Counted from the stretch's first letter, positions 37,501 through 48,907 are shown. The stretch: DNA of 64,000 nucleotides from Aquilaria yunnanensis (GCA_039654915.1 CM077594.1:102066893-102130892); one strand, 5' to 3'. A program made the numbers and translations. The notes: generated from the letters alone by a model not told the origin.

Positions 37501-38251
37501 TATACCGTGGAGCATTACAGAATTTGCAACTACTGGCATCTTGGTCACCTTTCCAATACAGCATGCAATCATTCACACAAACATCAATTTTTATATGTGA
37601 AAGACCCAAACGGGAAACCAACTTCTTCGTCTCGTACCATGTACTCGGCATATTGCTGTCTATTGGCTGAGTTTCCCGCATCAACTTCGCAATGCCATCA
37701 TAACATCCCTCGGACATATTGTATTCCGATTTTAGATTTAGCAAACGAACTGCAGCTGACAATTCGGAATGTTTTTCACAACCATCCCACAATGGTCTTG
37801 ATGCTGAAGCGAGTACATCATAGAAACGCCGGGCATCAGCATTCGGCTCCTCTTCCACCTCAACATCAATGGAAGGGTGATTAGGTCCTACAGCATCAAA
37901 CACCATTCTTTCGAACTGGTTAACCGACGAAGAATTATCTTCGTAATTCTCATGAAACTGGTATGGCTGAGGCAAACCCACTAAATTTACGGGTTCACCA
38001 TGAGATGTCCAATTCCAGTACATTGGCATGAATCCCCACTTATACAGATGAACCCTGACTTCGTCACAAGATCGAAATTGAAGGTTCTTGCATTTCCGGC
38101 ATGGGCACCGGATTTGGTCCCCATTCATGAACTGGACATGAGAACATGCGAAGCTTATAAACTGTTCCACTCCCCTACTCCACTCCTCCGAAAAACCCTC
38201 TTTCTCTCGGATGTAACGTCTACTGTACATCCAAGTACGCTCGTTTTCCAT
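34572..38251 (-). CDS. TNPD-type CACTA transposase, 4 exons, one frameshift
   Basis: Minus-strand exons are 38251-35985, 35913-35598, 35504-35405 and 35330-34572, with GT/AG borders. Exon 1 begins MENERTWMY, has a transposase-associated N-terminal domain with CPCRKCKN, then the tnp2 transposase domain (SPRQKIDVYLQPLIEEL, TVSDFPAYGMLSGW, CPICM, NIMHIEKNVFDN) and DUF4218 (HLPVHLAYEALIGGPVHYRW). Exon 2 continues FER.LGNLK...NKA..EGSI. Exons 3-4 give the C-terminal DUF4216 part (GVWLK..., VVLFRCDWFD..., Y.VEV) and an acidic tail. This is the DNA-cleaving subunit of En/Spm elements. With an extra A in an AAA run near 35880, exon 2 shifts into a stop. Without that base the spliced frame is about 1,146 codons. 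All else looks intact, so it is a very recent mutation or a sequence error. Confidence 0.85.
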
Positions 38252-39746
38252 TATCTTGCAGGCCAAGTTCAGTGCCTTAATATTATAGCGGCGATCCCTT
38301 ATAACTTCTGATCATGTCAAACTATATGTATAAGAACACAACAGGACATATAAAATAATTGTCTAAATCGAGAACAGTATTAATTAGCAGTCAAGAAATA
38401 ACAACACATACATGGAGCTAACAACTATTTAGATAACATTAACGTTCTACGTCAGGAACTGTAATCATCAATTACCATTTGATGGGTGATTAAGCAAAAT
38501 GTTGATATAGTATGGAGCATGAACATTTGAGCTATTCCTTTGAACAACATATTGCTCCACATTAACGCTTCATTATAAGAATTGTCGTTTGTTAATGGGA
38601 ATAACTATCCTTCATGTTTTTATTTGGTTCCCCTAAACCCTAAAACAATATAAAGCAACTAAAGCTCCTTACCTAGTGTCTGATAAAATCAACTGGTTAA
38701 ATTGAGGTGATTTTGTGCTGGCTAATTGCTTTGCTAACAATTTGGTGTCACAATGTACTAATAGGCCATACGTTCATTTATCTATTTCTGTATCCCATTC
38801 AATTGCATTCCATCTACACCTACTTACATAAGTATAAGTATATATTAGTGTATGTTTTAATGACCAAACGTCGTCGTTTTATATTTTCAGAGGGCTCGCT
38901 GTCTTTGTGTCATTTATTTTTCCCTTTTTGGAGAAAAACCAACTTAACCGTACTTCTTAAACCCTAAACCAAGTAGTCTATCAGTATATTAATAAAAGGA
39001 CATTTTATCAAACCAGATTACAGGGTTCGCCTTTATTCTAAATTACATGAAATTATACAACAGTAACAGTTACCATGCATTCAATAGTGTTTTAACACAA
39101 ACATTCAACTTCTCCATGAGTCAACTTCATGCAAGAAGCAGTCAATTGTGCTTCAAGTTAATGCAAGCATAAGTCATCCAATTCGCACAAATGCTCAAAA
39201 CTGACACCAGTTAAGAGGATAAGGGATTCAAATGCACGGCAGGCAAATTACCGTACTTCTATAGGGACTCTTAACAGCAGTATCTTTAATTTTGTATCCC
39301 TTTACTGCTCCTCAAGTGATTGGGCATACAAGGGAAAACATCAAGGATCATGCTTCATTCCATCAACCTATAAGCCACACAAACATAACTTCCTTACCAA
39401 AAGTAACTTCCACTACACGTGACATGATAATGTATCCAGAATAGGAAAGATATTCAGACACCAAGAAAGCCTCCAAACATTAAAACTTACAGTATGTGTG
39501 AAGCGATAGTGGAATAGTTATTTCTGGCCGGCTTCTAAGTCTTTCTCAGATTTTTTATTAGCTGAATGGACAGCAATAACAATAAACTGTACAAGATTGT
39601 ACACAGGAATGTATTAGTTGATAATCCTAACTCTGAATATATGTCAATAGATGGCAGATATAGAGGGATAGATGAAAACTTAAGTTACATAATTAATATG
39701 ATTAATAGAAAGTACAGATTATAGTACAAGGAAAGGGAGAAAATAC
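38252..39746. other. CACTA interior upstream of TNPD (leader/intron region)
   Basis: AT-rich sequence without a conserved frame. If transcription starts near the right end (about 45.5 kb) this would be intronic or leader sequence of the TNPD transcript. A TGCAAG/ATAATGG context just before 38251 could be a splice acceptor. The 86-residue + frame at 38707-38967 has no motif. Confidence 0.4.
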
Positions 39747-39839
39747 CAGGCAACTTCCCCGGTTTCGTCAGAGGAACAAACTCTGTTCCTATTGCCAATG
39801 CTATTGGAGGACCAAAGATAAAGCCTGGAGCCTCAATCC
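39747..39839 (-). pseudogene. Captured exon of adenine phosphoribosyltransferase (APT)
   Basis: On the minus strand a 93-base exon bounded by TCTTAG and GTATTT splice sites reads [18 protein letters not shown] then a short stretch ending PGKLPG. This is the core of plant APT, the enzyme that salvages adenine (and cytokinin bases) to AMP. The block normally reads EARGF; here the arginine codon has become proline, so the copy is decaying. Neighbouring APT exons were not found in the flanking 500 bases, which look intronic. It lies in the sense orientation relative to the transposase genes, so it could be spliced into transposon transcripts. Confidence 0.75.
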
Positions 39840-41189
39840 CTAAGACATTAAAAAGATCATTTCAACCAATAGAAGTCAGTACAATAGCTCAGAACAATGT
39901 TGCTACTTCAGTACATGAAGATATAATAACTAAATGCAACTTGGTTGCCTTCGAAATGATCACATACAGATATTCGGAAAAGCAACTAAAAGTAAATGAT
40001 GTGAGTTAAATTGTACAAGCACCACTCATACCAACTGTATATTTGCTAGTTAATTTTAATCCAATTAACCAGGGTACAAAAGAATATTGTTTTTTGAAGC
40101 TGTATTGGGATTGAATATATTCCACCAAAAGCATTAGTTCGTAGGATAATGTTCTTGTAAGTTTAGGTTGTTTTTGCTAGATGAAAAAAAGAAATGTGTT
40201 GTTGTAAGTTGTAACAGAACCACTGTAATGCTGAACTGTAATTTTCATTTTCTGGAAAACAATGAAAGAAGCATTGATTTGTACAAAATTACTTAGAGCT
40301 TTCTTTTAAGTTCTATGAGGTACCTACTAGAATTTAGTTTTGCAGTTTCACTTTCTGTTGCATCCTACAATTTATTTTAGCTGAAAAACAGGTGCTTTTG
40401 TTGTAAAGAATAAACTGTTCTTTCTTCTATGTCGTAGCTGTAGTATTGGATACCTTTAGTTCTCTACTTTTAGATTCTGTATAGGAAGTGACAGCAAGGA
40501 CAATAACTAAACAAATGGAACAAAATTCTGTTCAGAATTTTACGTACTGTTGCTTACATGTTCGGTCCAGAAACAGATTAATGCTTAAATGCATGAAAAT
40601 GAATATATTTGAATGTTATCTTTTTCTGCTATATTTGTAGTTGCTACAGAAGATAGGAAGTAAAACTGAAGTATATATGCAGTTAAGTATGTTGACCATG
40701 CTTATGTATCTGAACTATTCTGCTAGTCAAGATATGATGTATGTTTCGCTCTTATAGCAGTTCGCCTCTCATAATTAAATTGATCAAGCAATTAAGTCTT
40801 AACCCCAACTGGTTAAGGCCAAATAACGTGAACCTTGTATGTCTTCATCTCTTTGATTAAGATAGATCCTTCATAAGCTCCAAAAGAGTAAGATCCTTTC
40901 GTACTACACAAGTAAGTTTGGGTCTAATTAACCTTGCCACTCCTCTTTCCCATATGGCCATATCTGGCTTATGCATTGGTGCATACATCTCTAGCCTCAC
41001 ATAACTAAACAGCAGAAATTTTTTGTCCCAACATTGAATATTTTGGTGTTGGATTTGCTTGCACTTTAATGCTTAGATAATTGTGTACTTTTGATTACAA
41101 TTTGTATATATATTTTATGCTGATATAATCCAGGTTTTATTTTCATTGTTTCTGCTACTGTCTGATTTTCTTCAGTAATTTTTCCACAG
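39840..41189. other. CACTA interior, probably captured intron sequence
   Basis: AT-rich sequence lacking recognisable exons between the APT and MAK16-like fragments. The character (T-rich tracts, scattered acceptor-like sites) fits captured intron sequence from the two source genes. Confidence 0.35.
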
Positions 41190-41864
41190 AGAGAAAATAC
41201 TGACGGTGCCTAGCAACGGGCAAAGGACGATTTACGAGGGAAAAAGTCTAAGAAAGCTGCCAAGTTGGACAAGGTTATCGTTTATTGGCCCTTACACGCA
41301 TAATATAAATTCTTGGTTTGCAATTAAATTGGTTTCGACCTAATTCCTCTGCAGGCTATTGAGAAGGAGTTGCTTGAACGGCTTAAAGAGGATATGTATC
41401 CTCCCAAAGACATTGAAATAATTGTTGAGGGAGAAGAAGAGGAAGAGGAGGTTTGTTTTATGGGACAGATTTTTGTGGACTTGGTTCTTCTCAAAAAGAA
41501 ATTGTTTTTAACCAATTAATTCCTCTCATATGTATGTTGCATGGACAGCCTATAAAGAGTGATTATGGTCGCATATATAAACACCCTTTCAAAACATATG
41601 AAAGAATTCTTGAAATGGGGGCTACCGCTGAGGAAGAAGAAGAGGAGGTTTTTGTTTTATGGAACAAGTTTTTATGTATTTTCCATTATCTTCTGTTTGA
41701 CGTTGGCCGATGATGTTCTTCGATTATATATGCAGGAGTACTCAGAGGAATTAGAATATCTTGAGGCTGATTCTGGAGATGAAATTGAGGAGGAGTGTGA
41801 CATGGAAGATTTTGGTTGCGCTGCAGTAGGAAAGGCTAAAAATAAAAATTGTATGGCAGCTTAA
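41190..41864 (+). pseudogene. Captured MAK16-like gene fragment (4 exon-like pieces)
   Basis: Plus-strand exon-like blocks: 41190-41273 (ending KKSKKAAKLDK, with an upstream stop and indels), 41355-41450 (AIEKELLERLKEDMY..., then EEEEEE), 41549-41647 (DYGRIYKHPFKTYERILEMG..., EEEEEE) and 41736 to about 41864 (EYSEELEYLE..., ECDMEDFG). Each has AG/GT borders. The order KAAxLDK-AIEKELLERLK-YG.IY..P..xYE..LEM-acidic-DMEDFG matches the C-terminal half of MAK16, a nucleolar factor for 60S ribosome biogenesis. Stops and indels in the first block and loss of the N-terminal half make it a pseudogene. It is antisense to the transposase genes. Assignment is by motif order only. Confidence 0.6.
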
Positions 41865-41921
41865 GCTAATCCACTTGCTGAACTTGCATTGCTTGAATGC
41901 AAATTAACATGACACTGTTTA

Positions 41922-43326
41922 GGTGACGAAGATGAAGAGCAGGGGGGCTTTGAGAGGAAGAGGGTGAGAGGAGGATCACAGCCAGAGGTGTGGCGTGGAG
42001 ACATGATTGAGAAAGGTATTGATGAACCAGCTGCTGCTGGTGCTGGTAAAAAGTGGATCATGAGGAAATCAAGGGTGATTCTTGAGGTACGTAAACAATC
42101 TCATGTCCCCATTCGATAGTTGGACCTGTGCATTTACTTAATTTAATTACAGGTTTAATGAGTAATTATCAGTACTATCTGATACACTTGCATGCATTAG
42201 TATGTTATACTTAAATTCCCCTATGATCTGGTTATGTGACTACTTTTTAAGTATTTCCAGCTAACATTTGTTATTCATGTTATTTTCTGTCATGTGTATT
42301 CGGTTTTGATAATTGCTGCAACTGGAAAGATCATGCATATCAATGAATTGCTGGTGCATTTGAAAGTAAGTCCACAGTCTTATCTCATAGCTAATAACCG
42401 TGTTAAATGCTACATGCAACTTTTAACATCTGTCAGTGTTTCCCTACTGTCTCTCAAGTTTAATGAACTTGAAAAGTAGCATGAACCTTACAGGTTAAAT
42501 GGGAATAACAGCAGAGGGGCCTGTTGGAGGATACACTTCCTTAACTATTTCATTGCCATATTATCGTGAGACCACATGCACTGTCTTAGACAGCTTGGAC
42601 ACTGGAATTAGTTTGTAATGTGGTAGTTCTGCGGCATATCTTTAATCCTATATTTATTTTTGTGAGTAGTTTCATGAACAGAGAGTTCCCGCTTAACAAG
42701 ATTAGTTTCATGAACAGAGAGTTCCCACTTAACATATTAGAAACTCTGTAACTTTTGACTCAAGCTTGGCTAAGATTATAATCCCAAAGGATAGCTTACA
42801 AGGTTTTACAAGAAGTGATGAATCATGAGGTGATCATATGCTCAAAACAGTAAAAGCTGACGATCATATTAATCATGAGGTGATCATATTCTCAAAACAG
42901 TAACAGCTCATTGAAGAGGCTCATTAGGATTTGGTTTCCTAGAAAGAGTTCTGGAACAAGTAAAACATGTTCCATTGAAGAGGCTCTTTGCTGCAGCAGA
43001 AAAAGGAAACTCAACAAAAATACTATGTCAACAGATTGTACCATGATTTTAATGTTAGATGTGCCTACATGATACTACTTATTAACTCATGAAATATATA
43101 CAAAGAGTAGCATACCTCCCCAACTCCAATGGTGATTACATGTGGAGCAAAAGCCATCCCAGCTCATTAGGATCTAGCCCTGGGTTTAGTTTCATCTGTT
43201 CTAGGTAGTCACATATGAAGATTCTTTAATCTTTTTGTCTATGACAGTTTGAAGAAGACAAGGGCAAAGGTTGAAGGTTCCTCTCCAAAATATTCCGAGT
43301 CTATTGCTGAACGTTTGGGTGAAGAG
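41922..43326 (+). other. Two unassigned exon-like blocks inside the CACTA element
   Basis: 41922-42086 (after CTGTTTAG, before GTACGT) is open and reads GDEDEEQGGFERKRVRGG...GKKWIMRKSRVILE. 43249-43326 (before GTAAGA) reads LKKTRAKVEG...SIAERLGEE. Both have plausible splice borders and charged composition like the adjacent MAK16-like exons, on the same strand. They may be further exons of that gene or pieces of another captured gene; I do not recognise them. Confidence 0.3.
42743..43164 (+). repeat. 422-bp direct repeat, copy 1 (inside CACTA)
   Basis: From ACTCTGTAACTTTTGACTC to AGCCATCCCAGCT, repeated nearly base for base at 43906-44328. Within it, a shorter word containing AATCATGAGGTGATCATAT...CTCAAAACAGTAA(A/C)AGCT is itself doubled. 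Just before it, TAGTTTCATGAACAGAGAGTTCCC occurs twice (about 42667 and 42705). Confidence 0.9.
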
Positions 43327-43905
43327 GTAAGATTTCAGATCAAAGTGATTTCAATTCTACATTCTCCCCTGGATTTCGATTCCAAGTTTGCTGCATTACA
43401 GCAAACTGTTCTACTTGTCTTCTCTAGTAGTTCAGTCCATTTTGTAATTGTCTGCTGGACTTGCTTACCAACTTTCACTGATAAACTTCCTTCATTCTTG
43501 ACTTTAGATTAGACTTGATTCATGAGGCATGTCTTTTGTATCTTTTACTTTAGTTTCCTTATGAGGATTTGAAATTCATCAGTCCTGACCCTTTTTCTAT
43601 TATTATTTTTACTGCTGTACCTTTCTTTGATCCAAAGAATGCTGCAATCCATGAATTCTCAGATCAGTGCACATTTATACAACACTTTTTTGTTTGACTA
43701 GGTTTCAAAAAGGGCATTTTTTTTAAAAAAAAATTATCAAATGCTTTCAAAATCATACTGATATGTTTGGTTACTATTTTCTCTGGTGGATGTGCTCCTT
43801 TTTGCACATTTCTGCAGTATCTATACCATGAAGTTATTGTTAAATTACTGTTACGTTTTAATTTCTGTTTGTGTGATATTTTTTTGTTATTTTAACATGG
43901 ATTTC

Positions 43906-44328
43906 ACTCTGTAAGTTTTGACTCAAGCTTGGCTAAGATTATAATCCCAAAGGATAGCTTACAAGGTTTTACAAGAAGTGATGAATCATGAGGTGATCAT
44001 ATGCTCAAAACAGTAAAAGCTGACGATCATAGTAATCATGAGGTGATCATATGCTCAAAACAGTAACAGCTCATTGAAGAAGCTCATTAGGATTTGGTTT
44101 CCTAGAAAGAGTTCTGGAACAAGTAAAACATGTTCCATTGAAGAGGCTCTTTGCTGCAGCAGAAAAAGGAAACTCAACAAAAATACTATGTGAACAGATT
44201 GTACCATGATTTTAATGTTAGATGTGCCTACATGATACTACAGAATTAACTCATGAAATATATACAAAGAGTAGCATACCTCCCCAACTCCAATGGTGAT
44301 TACATATGGAGCAGAAGCCATCCCAGCT
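43906..44328 (+). repeat. 423-bp direct repeat, copy 2 (inside CACTA)
   Basis: Second copy of 42743-43164 with only scattered substitutions, about 1.16 kb downstream. It indicates a recent internal duplication during or after gene capture. Confidence 0.9.
44280..44328 (-). pseudogene. Possible captured exon end of an AHL (AT-hook PPC) gene
   Basis: On the minus strand AGMASAPYVITIGVGE is followed by a donor GTATGC. The copy at 43116-43164 reads AGMAFAPHVITIGVGE with the same donor. The PHVITV..GE motif followed by an intron is where the PPC/DUF296 domain begins in intron-containing AHL genes, which encode AT-hook nuclear matrix proteins. Only about 16 residues are visible, so this is a weak call; chance similarity is possible. 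Confidence 0.35.
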
Positions 44329-44793
44329 GAAGTGTTCATCCACTCACCTGGGTTTGACAACTAAACTATTGAGAAAGATAACCAAAAACCAAAAGCATAT
44401 CATAAGACCACAAAATAAATTTAAGCATCTCCATCATTGAATCACATTCTCATCGGAACATCAGAAACCAGATTTTCAAAGGGAGTGCATTAACATGTGT
44501 ATTCAGAAGACAACAAATAAGATCAACTGGATCTTATTCACAAGTAGAGATGATAAGCAAAAAAGCTATCCTTTAGTGTTTAGATAACTGATTTGGTCAC
44601 AACCAAACTATACATTGGAAAATACATTTAAAGTTAAGTTCCATGCAATTAAGTGAGAAAGAAAATCAGCAAACAAAATCATTCAAATTTTTCTCGGCAA
44701 TAAGCTTTCAGAAGATTCAAGAATGTCTAGTATCTTGGGGCATATTATCAAACCAGATTCAAATATAATGAAAAACTTATTTAATTCAAGCAC

Positions 44794-44892
44794 CTATTCT
44801 TCCTCTTCTATAGCACCGCTCAACTCTGCTCCTCGCAACAGCAGCTTAAGTTCATCCTCAGTTACATATGGCTCACTAGTTTTGGAGAGAAA
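44794..44892 (-). pseudogene. Captured exon of a chloroplast DUF21/CBS-domain protein
   Basis: On the minus strand KTSEPYVTEDELKLLLRGAE then LSGAIEEEE matches the linker between the DUF21 membrane domain and the CBS pair in plant CorC/HlyC-like proteins (At1g55930-type). The next codon, expected to be glutamine CAG at the exon end, is TAG immediately before GTGCTT. This is a nonsense change exactly at the donor. The next exon was not found. It lies in the sense orientation relative to TNPA/TNPD. Confidence 0.6.
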
Positions 44893-45211
44893 AAGGAAAA
44901 GAATTAAAGCATTCAGAGAGAAAGCAATATTGTGAAGTGACAAAAACACCAGAGTAACACCTGAAATTAGAACAATATTTTATAAAAGGATTCAATGACT
45001 GGCACAGTCAAGTACTAAATCATGCGCTGCCCTCTGTGAACAACATAGGATAAAAACCGATTTCTTATGCAATAAATCAGAAAACAAAGAAGACATACCC
45101 ATCTGAAACAATAATTTGGTTTCAGACGGATGATATTAACTAAAACCCTAAAACATATATGGACAATTGCAGGCGTTAAACAATAATAAAGTGAAAGAGA
45201 GATTTCACTAC

Positions 45212-45540
45212 CTGAAATTAGGGGGCCATTTGAACGGCGCGGGAGGATCGATTATGGAGATTGGGGCCGTCGCACCAGCGGAGCGAAGTCTGCCGGTGAG
45301 TCCACCCGGAGGAAGGGGAGGAAGAGAACACGGTTGGGGTGTCGATAACGGCTGAGGAAGGGGAGGAAGAGAACACGTGGTGCGAAAGAGAATGGGTCGC
45401 GAGCCCTCGCTGGTGAAGGGGATGAAGCGTAGATGATTTCTGGTAGAGGAGCAGAGCAAGGCTCCAAACGGAGAGGAAGACAGGCGACTTAGTGAGACTT
45501 GAGTCACGGGGAGAGAATTAAAATGGGTAAAACACATATA
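45212..45540 (-). promoter_or_regulatory. GC-rich candidate promoter/first exon of CACTA transcripts
   Basis: A GC-rich island in otherwise AT-rich sequence, next to the inner edge of the right-end repeats. On the minus strand it offers an open frame (45537 to about 45212, ALT start ambiguous) ending at a donor TTTCAG/GTAGTG. En/Spm elements transcribe from one end across the whole element, and both TNP genes here point away from this island. It is therefore the best candidate for the common leader exon. No TATA box is clear. Confidence 0.4.
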
Positions 45541-48500
45541 TGCATAGCGACAGTAAGATGTCGCTTAAAAACTAGCGACTAAAATCCGTCGCTACTCTTA
45601 ATCTTAATTCGTAATTAAATGATAAAATATAACTCAGCCACGGCAACCAGTCACTAACTTAGCAACAGTAAGCCGTCCCGGGGCTAAATTAAAATATACA
45701 AACTTTTAACCCCTACTCAATTTTTTAACGAATTGAAGGGACACATCTGGACCCCATTAAAAATATTCAAAATAAATTAGTTATGTATTAGTAGGTAACA
45801 ATTTAGCATAAAAAATAACTATGACATATGCACTATTACTTTTTTTTTATTTATTTTTTTTAATTTTACCGACGGCATGACGTCACTAAATAGGAATAAA
45901 ATTTAACCCATAGTAAACTTTTATACGACTTTATGGTACACATGTCCACTACATTACATATTTTTAAAATAAATAAGTTATGTATTAGTACATAACAATT
46001 TAACTACAAAAATAAATATCAGATAAAAACTATGACTTTTTTTTTTTAATTAATAATTTTAGCGACGGTTAACCGTCATTAATTTAAAGAATCATTTAGC
46101 AACCCATAACCCCTACTAAATATTTATCCGACTATAAGGTAAACATCCCAACTTCAGTATACATAATCAAAAAAAATTATTCATGTTACAAAAGATAACA
46201 ATTGAGCATAAAAAATAATTATTGCAGGAGAAGTATTAATATTTTTCTCCTTTCTTTTATTTTAGCGACGGCTATGCGTCACTAAATTAGCGACGGCTAT
46301 GCGTCACTAACTTAGCGACGGCTATGAGTCACTAAGTTAGCGACGGCTATGCGTCACTAAATTAGTGACGGCTATGCGTCACTAAATTAGCGACGTCTAT
46401 GCGTCACTAAAATATTAGCGACGGCTATGCGTCACTAAGTTAGCGACTGCAATGCGTCACTAACTCAGCCACGGCAACCAGTCACTAACTTAGCAACAGT
46501 AAGCCGTCCCGGGGCTAAACTGAAATGTACCAACTTTTAACCCCTACTCAATTTTTTAACGAATTGAAGGGACACATCTGGACTCCATTAAAAATATTCA
46601 AAATAAATTAGTTATGTATTAGTAGGTAACAATTTAGCATAAAAAATAACAATGACATATGCACTATTACTTTTTTTTTATTTATTTTTTTTAATTTTAC
46701 CGACGGCATGACATCACTAAATAGGAATAAAATTTAACCCATAGTAAACTTTTATACGACTTTATGGTACACATGTCCACTACATTGCATATTTTTAAAA
46801 TAAATAAGTTATGTATTAGTACATAACAATTTAACAACAAAAATAAATATCAGATAACAACTATGACTTTTTTTTTTAGTTGATAATTTTAGCGACGGTT
46901 AACCGTCATTAATTTAAAGAAGCATTTAGCAACCCATAACCCCTACTAAATATTTATCCGACTATAAGGTAAACATCCCAACTTCAGTATATATAATCAA
47001 AAAAAATTATTCATGTTACAAAAGATAACAATTGAGCATAAAAAATAATTATTGCAGGAGAAGTATTAATATTTTTCTCCTTTCTTTTATTTTAGCGACG
47101 GCTATCCGTCACTAAATTAGCGACGGCTATGCGTCACTAAGTTAGCGACGGCTATGCGTCACTAAATTAGCGACGTCTATGCGTCACTAAAATATTAGCG
47201 ACGGCTATGCGTCACTAAGTTAGCGACTGCAATGCGTCACTAACTCAGCCACGGCAACCAGTCACTAACTTAGCAACAGTAAGCCGTCCCGGGGCTAAAC
47301 TGAAATGTACCAACTTTTAACCCCTACTCAATTTTTTAACGAATTGAAAGGACACATCTGGACCCCATTAAAAATATTCAAAATAAATTAGTTATGTATT
47401 AGTAGGTAACAATTTAGCATAAAAAATAACTATGACATATGCACTATTACTTTTTTTTTATTTATTTTTTTTAATTTTACCGACGGCATGACATCACTAA
47501 ATAGGAATAAAATTTAACCCATAGTAAACTTTTATACGACTTTATGGTACACATGTCCACTACATTGCATATTTTTAAAATAAATAAGTTATGTATTAGT
47601 ACATAACAATTTAACAACAAAAATAAATATCAGATAACAACTATGACTTTTTTTTTTAGTTGATAATTTTAGCGACGGTTAACCGTCATTAATTTAAAGA
47701 AGCATTTAGCAACCCATAACCCCTACTAAATATTTATCCGACTATAAGGTAAACATCCCAACTTCAGTATATATAATCAAAAAAAATTATTCATGTTACA
47801 AAAGATAACAATTGAGCATAAAAAATAATTATTGCAGGAGAAGTATTAATATTTTTCTCCTTTCTTTTATTTTAGCGACGGCTATGCGTCACTAAGTTAG
47901 CGACGGCTATGCGTCACTAAATTAGCGACGGCTATGCGTCACTAAATTAGCGACGTCTATGCGTCACTAAAATATTAGCGACGGCTATGCGTCACTAAGT
48001 TAGCGACTGCAATGCGTCACTAACTCAGCCACGGCAACCAGTCACTAACTTAGCAACAGTAAGCCGTCCCGGGGCTAAACTGAAATGTACCAACTTTTAA
48101 CCCCTACTCAATTTTTTAACGAATTGAAGGGACACATCTGGACCCCATTAAAAATATTCAAAATAAATTAGTTATGTATTAGTAGGTAACAATTTAGCAT
48201 AAAAAATAACTATGACATATGCACTATTACTTTTTTTTTATTTATTTTTTTTAATTTTACCGACGGCATGACATCACTAAATAGGAATAAAATTTAACCC
48301 ATAGTAAACTTTTATACGACTTTATGGTACACATGTCCACTACATTGCATATTTTTAAAATAAATAAGTTATGTATTAGTACATAACAATTTAACAACAA
48401 AAATAAATATCAGATAACAACAATGACTTTTTTTTTTAGTTGATAATTTTAGCGACGGTTAACCGTCATTAATTTAAAGAATCATTTAGCAACCCATAAC

Positions 48501-48886
48501 CCTTACTAAATATTTATCCGACTATAAGGTAAACATCCCAACTTCAGTATAGATAATCAAAAAAAATTATTCATGTTACAATAGATAACAATTGAGCATA
48601 AAAAATAATTATTGCAGGAGAAGTATTAATATTTTTCTCCTTTCTTTTATTTTAGCGACGGCTATCCGTCACTAAATTAGCGACAGCTATGCGTCACTAA
48701 GTTAGCGACGGCTATGCGTCACTAAAGTAGCGACGTCTATGCGTCGCTAAGTTAGCGACGGCGATGCGTCACTAAAGTATTAGCGACGAACAGCTGTCGC
48801 TAATGTTTCACCGAACTTTTAGCGACTATTAACCGTCGCTAATTAGCGACGGTTTTTAGCTGTCGCTAAAAACGCCGTCGCTAATT
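45541..48886. repeat. Right subterminal array: four ~780-bp macro-repeats
   Basis: Macro-repeats start at about 45631, 46462, 47242 and 48022 (AACTCAGCCACGGCAACCAG). Periods are 831, 780 and 780 bases, with the last copy about 750. Each unit ends in five to eight 25-bp sub-repeats TTAGCGACGGCTATGCGTCACTAAA; the first unit has two extra. Units 2-4 differ at only a few bases, so they were amplified or homogenised recently. The GCGACGG core is shared with the left end. No coding sequence. Confidence 0.95.
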
Positions 48887-48907
48887 TCATTTTTTCTAGT
48901 AGTGATC

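Larger units (their letters stand above)
31795..48904 (-). mobile_element. Full-length 17.1-kb CACTA (En/Spm) transposon with captured genes
   Basis: Both termini read inward as CACTACTAGAAAAA (left at 31795, right end at 48904). The 3-bp direct repeat ATC flanks them (31792-31794 and 48905-48907), the hallmark of CACTA transposition. Both ends carry many copies of GCGACGG/CCGTCGC subterminal repeats. Inside, on the minus strand, are a TNPD transposase gene and a TNPA-like gene, in En/Spm order if transcription starts near the right end. Between these genes and the right end lie fragments of at least three host genes and a long macro-repeat. The target duplication is intact and sub-repeats are nearly identical, so the element is probably young. 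The transposase frameshift suggests it now needs help in trans or that the base is a sequence error. Confidence 0.95.

Noticed and set aside
37131..37884. Plus-strand frames of 98 and 147 residues
   Set aside because: Shadows of the minus-strand TNPD transposase exon; no independent motif.
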